This document shows positions 61,947-64,000 of a stretch of DNA of 64,000 nt, piece after piece. The stretch's first letter is position 1; each line of letters starts with the position of its first letter. Origin of the DNA: Oxalobacteraceae bacterium UBA6018 (lineage in GTDB: Bacteria; Pseudomonadota; Gammaproteobacteria; Burkholderiales; Burkholderiaceae_D); contig DIZW01000128.1 of NCBI GenBank assembly GCA_002428015.1, positions 29,270-93,269 of the forward strand, written 5' to 3'. The position numbers were made by a program, and so were the translations under genes. Below the pieces are notes generated by a model. That model saw nothing but the letters and a program-made list of their open reading frames with translations. It was not told where the DNA came from and ran no database searches.

Positions 61947-64000
61947 TCAGGCCTCGCGCAAGGTTTGCAGCGGCGGCTGGCGCAGCACGTTGCGCAGGCC
62001 CAGGGCGCCGCCCAGCAGCGCACACAGCGCGCCTGCGGCGATGCCTGCCAGCCACACCAGCGGACTGAAGGTCCAGGGAAACTTGAACTGGTAGGTCGCC
62101 AGCGCCCAGCCGAGCGCGGCCGCGCCCGAGGCCGCCAGCAGGCCGGACAAGCCGCCCACCAGCGCGAACTCGACCCATTGCGCCTGCGACAATTGCTTGC
62201 GGGTGGCGCCGAGGGCGCGCAGCAGCCCGCCTTCGCGGGTGCGCTCGTCCTGCGAGCCCATCAGCGCGGCGTACAGCACCAGCACGCCGGAGGCGAGCGT
62301 GAACGCGAACAGGAATTCGACCGCGGCGATGACCTGGTCTAGCACGTCCTGCAACTGGCGGATGATGCCGCTGACGTCGACCACGGTGAGGTTGGGGAAC
62401 TCGCGCGCGAGGGCGTTGCCGAGATTGAGCGATTGCGGCGGCAGGTGGAACGCGGTCATGAAGCTTTGCGGCGTGGACGCCATCGCGGCCGGGTTGATGA
62501 TCACGAAGAAATTGGCGCGCATCGAGCCCCATTCAAGTTTGCGCAGGCTGGTGACGCGCGCCTCGACCGGGCTGCCGGCGATGTCGAAGCGCAGGCGGTC
62601 GCCCAGCTTGACGCGCAAGGTCTTGGCCAGTCCCTGCTCGACCGACGCTTCGGCCACGCCGGGGCCGTCGGTGTACCAGCGCCCCGCCACGACCTCGTTG
62701 GTGGGCGGCATATCCTTGAGCGTGGACAGGTTGAATTCGCGCTCGGTCAGGCGGCGCGCATCGTCGGCGCCGTAGGTGGCGGCGGTGATGGCGCTGCCGT
62801 TGATGGCCACCAGCCGCCCCCGGATCATCGGAAACAGTTGCACCTCGGGTACCTGGGCGGCGCGGATGCGCTGTTCGACGGCCGCTTTCTGGTCCGGCTG
62901 GATATTGATGATGAAGCGGTTGGGCGCGTCCGGCGGCGTAGCGCTGCGCCAGGCGCTCATGAGGTCGGCGCGGACCACGGTGAGCAGCAGCAGCGCCATC
63001 AAGCCGAGCGACAGGGCCACCACCTGCACCACGGTGGCGCCGGGGCGCCGTTGCAGCGAGGTGATGGCGAAACGCCAGGCCTGGTGGTCCAGCAGGCCGC
63101 GCAGGCGCTTGAGCGACAGCAGGCCGAGCCAGCCGGCGAGCGCGAACAGCAGGAAGGCGCCGAGGAAGCCGCCGCCGGTCAGCATGGCCAGGGTGGGGTC
63201 GCCCGCCTGCCACAGCAGCAGGGCGCCAAAGGCCGCGATGCCGAGGGCGTAGGTGGCCAGCGCGAGCGGATGGGGCGCGGCCTGTTCGCGCCGGATCACG
63301 CGGTTGTGCGGCACGTTGCGCAACTGGAGCACCGGCGGCAGGGCGAAGCCGAGCAGCAGCAGCATGCCGGTGGCCACGCCCTGGAGGGCCGGCCAGACCG
63401 ATACCGGCGGCAGGTCGGTGGTGATGAGCTTGCCGATGAGTTCGAGCAGCACGTAGTGGGCGCCAAAGCCGACCAGCACGCCGAGCACGCTGCCGGCCAG
63501 GCCGACGAGCAGGAATTCGATCAGGTACAGCGCAGTGACCTGGTCCTGGGTGAGCCCCAGGCAGCGCAGCATGGCGCAGGCGTCCAGATGGCGCAGCATG
63601 AAGCGGCGCGCCGCCATCGCCACCGCCACGGCGGCCAGCATGGCCGACAGCAGCCCGACCAGCGACAGGAAACGGTCGGCGCGGTCCAGCGTGGCGCGCA
63701 TCTCGGGGCGGCCGTTCTCCAGCGATTCGATGCGCACGCCCTTGACCGCGCGGCGCGCGATCTGGCCGGTCAGCCATTGCTTGAAGGCGTCAACGTTGGC
63801 GGCCTGGTGGGCGCCGCCGGCCGCCACCTGCAGGCGGTAGGTGACGCGCGCGCCGTTGCCGGTGAGCCCGGTGGCGGCCAGGTCGGCCAGCGGCAGCATC
63901 ACGCGCGGGGCGAAGTTGGCGAACGAGGCGCCGCGGTCGGGCTCGGACGCGATCAGGGCGGCGATGCGGAACTGGCTGTCGCCCAGCTGGATGCGGGCGC
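61947..64000 (-). CDS. ABC transporter permease, FtsX/YbbP type (5' end outside window)
   Basis: The last 684 codons of a large FtsX-family permease. The reading frame stays open to the window edge, so the true start lies beyond 64000. Two FtsX units are visible, each with three or four helices (about SLVGLLSAMLAAVAVAMAA..LVGFGAHYVLLEL, and FLFAFTLASGVLVLYAAL..ALCALLGGALGL at the end), separated by a large periplasmic region. The C-terminus with ERTREGGLLRALGATRKQL is typical. It resembles YbbP, whose ATPase partner YbbA is usually the next gene; it is not in the window. Confidence 0.85.
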   Translation of the reverse strand, partial: ARIQLGDSQFRIAALIASEPDRGASFANFAPRVMLPLADLAATGLTGNGARVTYRLQVAAGGAHQAANVDAFKQWLTGQIARRAVKGVRIESLENGRPEMRATLDRADRFLSLVGLLSAMLAAVAVAMAARRFMLRHLDACAMLRCLGLTQDQVTALYLIEFLLVGLAGSVLGVLVGFGAHYVLLELIGKLITTDLPPVSVWPALQGVATGMLLLLGFALPPVLQLRNVPHNRVIRREQAAPHPLALATYALGIAAFGALLLWQAGDPTLAMLTGGGFLGAFLLFALAGWLGLLSLKRLRGLLDHQAWRFAITSLQRRPGATVVQVVALSLGLMALLLLTVVRADLMSAWRSATPPDAPNRFIINIQPDQKAAVEQRIRAAQVPEVQLFPMIRGRLVAINGSAITAATYGADDARRLTEREFNLSTLKDMPPTNEVVAGRWYTDGPGVAEASVEQGLAKTLRVKLGDRLRFDIAGSPVEARVTSLRKLEWGSMRANFFVIINPAAMASTPQSFMTAFHLPPQSLNLGNALAREFPNLTVVDVSGIIRQLQDVLDQVIAAVEFLFAFTLASGVLVLYAALMGSQDERTREGGLLRALGATRKQLSQAQWVEFALVGGLSGLLAASGAAALGWALATYQFKFPWTFSPLVWLAGIAAGALCALLGGALGLRNVLRQPPLQTLREA

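Noticed and set aside
1..64000. CRISPR arrays, insertion sequences, integrases, prophage genes, rRNA and tRNA genes
   Set aside because: Looked for and not seen; the repeats found are short and local.

Overview
The window reads as a chromosomal segment of a high-GC, motile betaproteobacterium. It is most likely an Oxalobacteraceae member of the Massilia/Telluria/Janthinobacterium type. The reasons are the flhB-flhA / flhF-flhG-fliA-motC-motD flagellar order, a RluC-RNase E arrangement with a very long alanine/proline-rich RNase E tail, a PEP-CTERM protein remnant, and an alpha-hydroxyketone quorum-sensing locus of the CqsA/LqsA/JqsA type. The assignment rests on protein resemblance and gene order judged by eye; no database search was possible.

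Layout. (1) 1-9830: flagellar export and motor block on the minus strand. flhB-flhA ends at a clear rho-independent terminator, a soluble GAF/PAS histidine kinase follows, then the tightly overlapping flhF-flhG-fliA-motC-motD run. (2) 9988-12614: fumarylacetoacetate-hydrolase-family enzyme, RsuA-type pseudouridine synthase and a small lipoprotein. (3) 12816-42043: an exopolysaccharide locus with visibly lower GC than its flanks. It has a YjbH-like outer-membrane protein, a plus-strand WbpM/PglF-like dehydratase, and a minus-strand run of about 26 kb from a Wza-like exporter and Wzz through two heparinase-like plus bi-domain-oxidoreductase pairs, an asparagine-synthetase-like amidotransferase, a short DegT-like protein, a FemAB-like protein, a flippase fused to a polysaccharide deacetylase, Wzy, glycosyltransferases, a PglC-like initiating transferase, a PglD-like acetyltransferase and a PglE-like aminotransferase. 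The dehydratase, aminotransferase, acetyltransferase and PglC-like enzyme together could build and load a bacillosamine-type first sugar; flippase, Wzy, Wzz and Wza-like protein would then export the polymer.

(4) 42044-46272: an intergenic region with a perfect FNR box in front of a small unknown gene, then rluC, a HAD phosphatase, a Rieske protein and SppA. (5) 46273-50113: a long structured leader, rne and a strong terminator. (6) 50135-55921: chromate transporter, moaA-mobA-moeA (molybdenum cofactor) and an HD-GYP protein. (7) 55931-57876: a PEP-CTERM gene remnant, rmuC and a truncated hemoglobin. (8) 57939-61681: jqsA-like synthase divergent from a sensor kinase and response regulator. 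(9) 61947 to the window edge: an FtsX-type ABC permease, cut by the edge.

The most notable points are these. The autoinducer synthase carries an internal deletion and frameshift while its sensor/regulator pair is intact. The promoter region between them holds two tandem FNR-type boxes, which suggests oxygen control of the circuit. The flippase-deacetylase fusion and the duplicated oxidoreductase/heparinase modules make the polysaccharide operon unusual.
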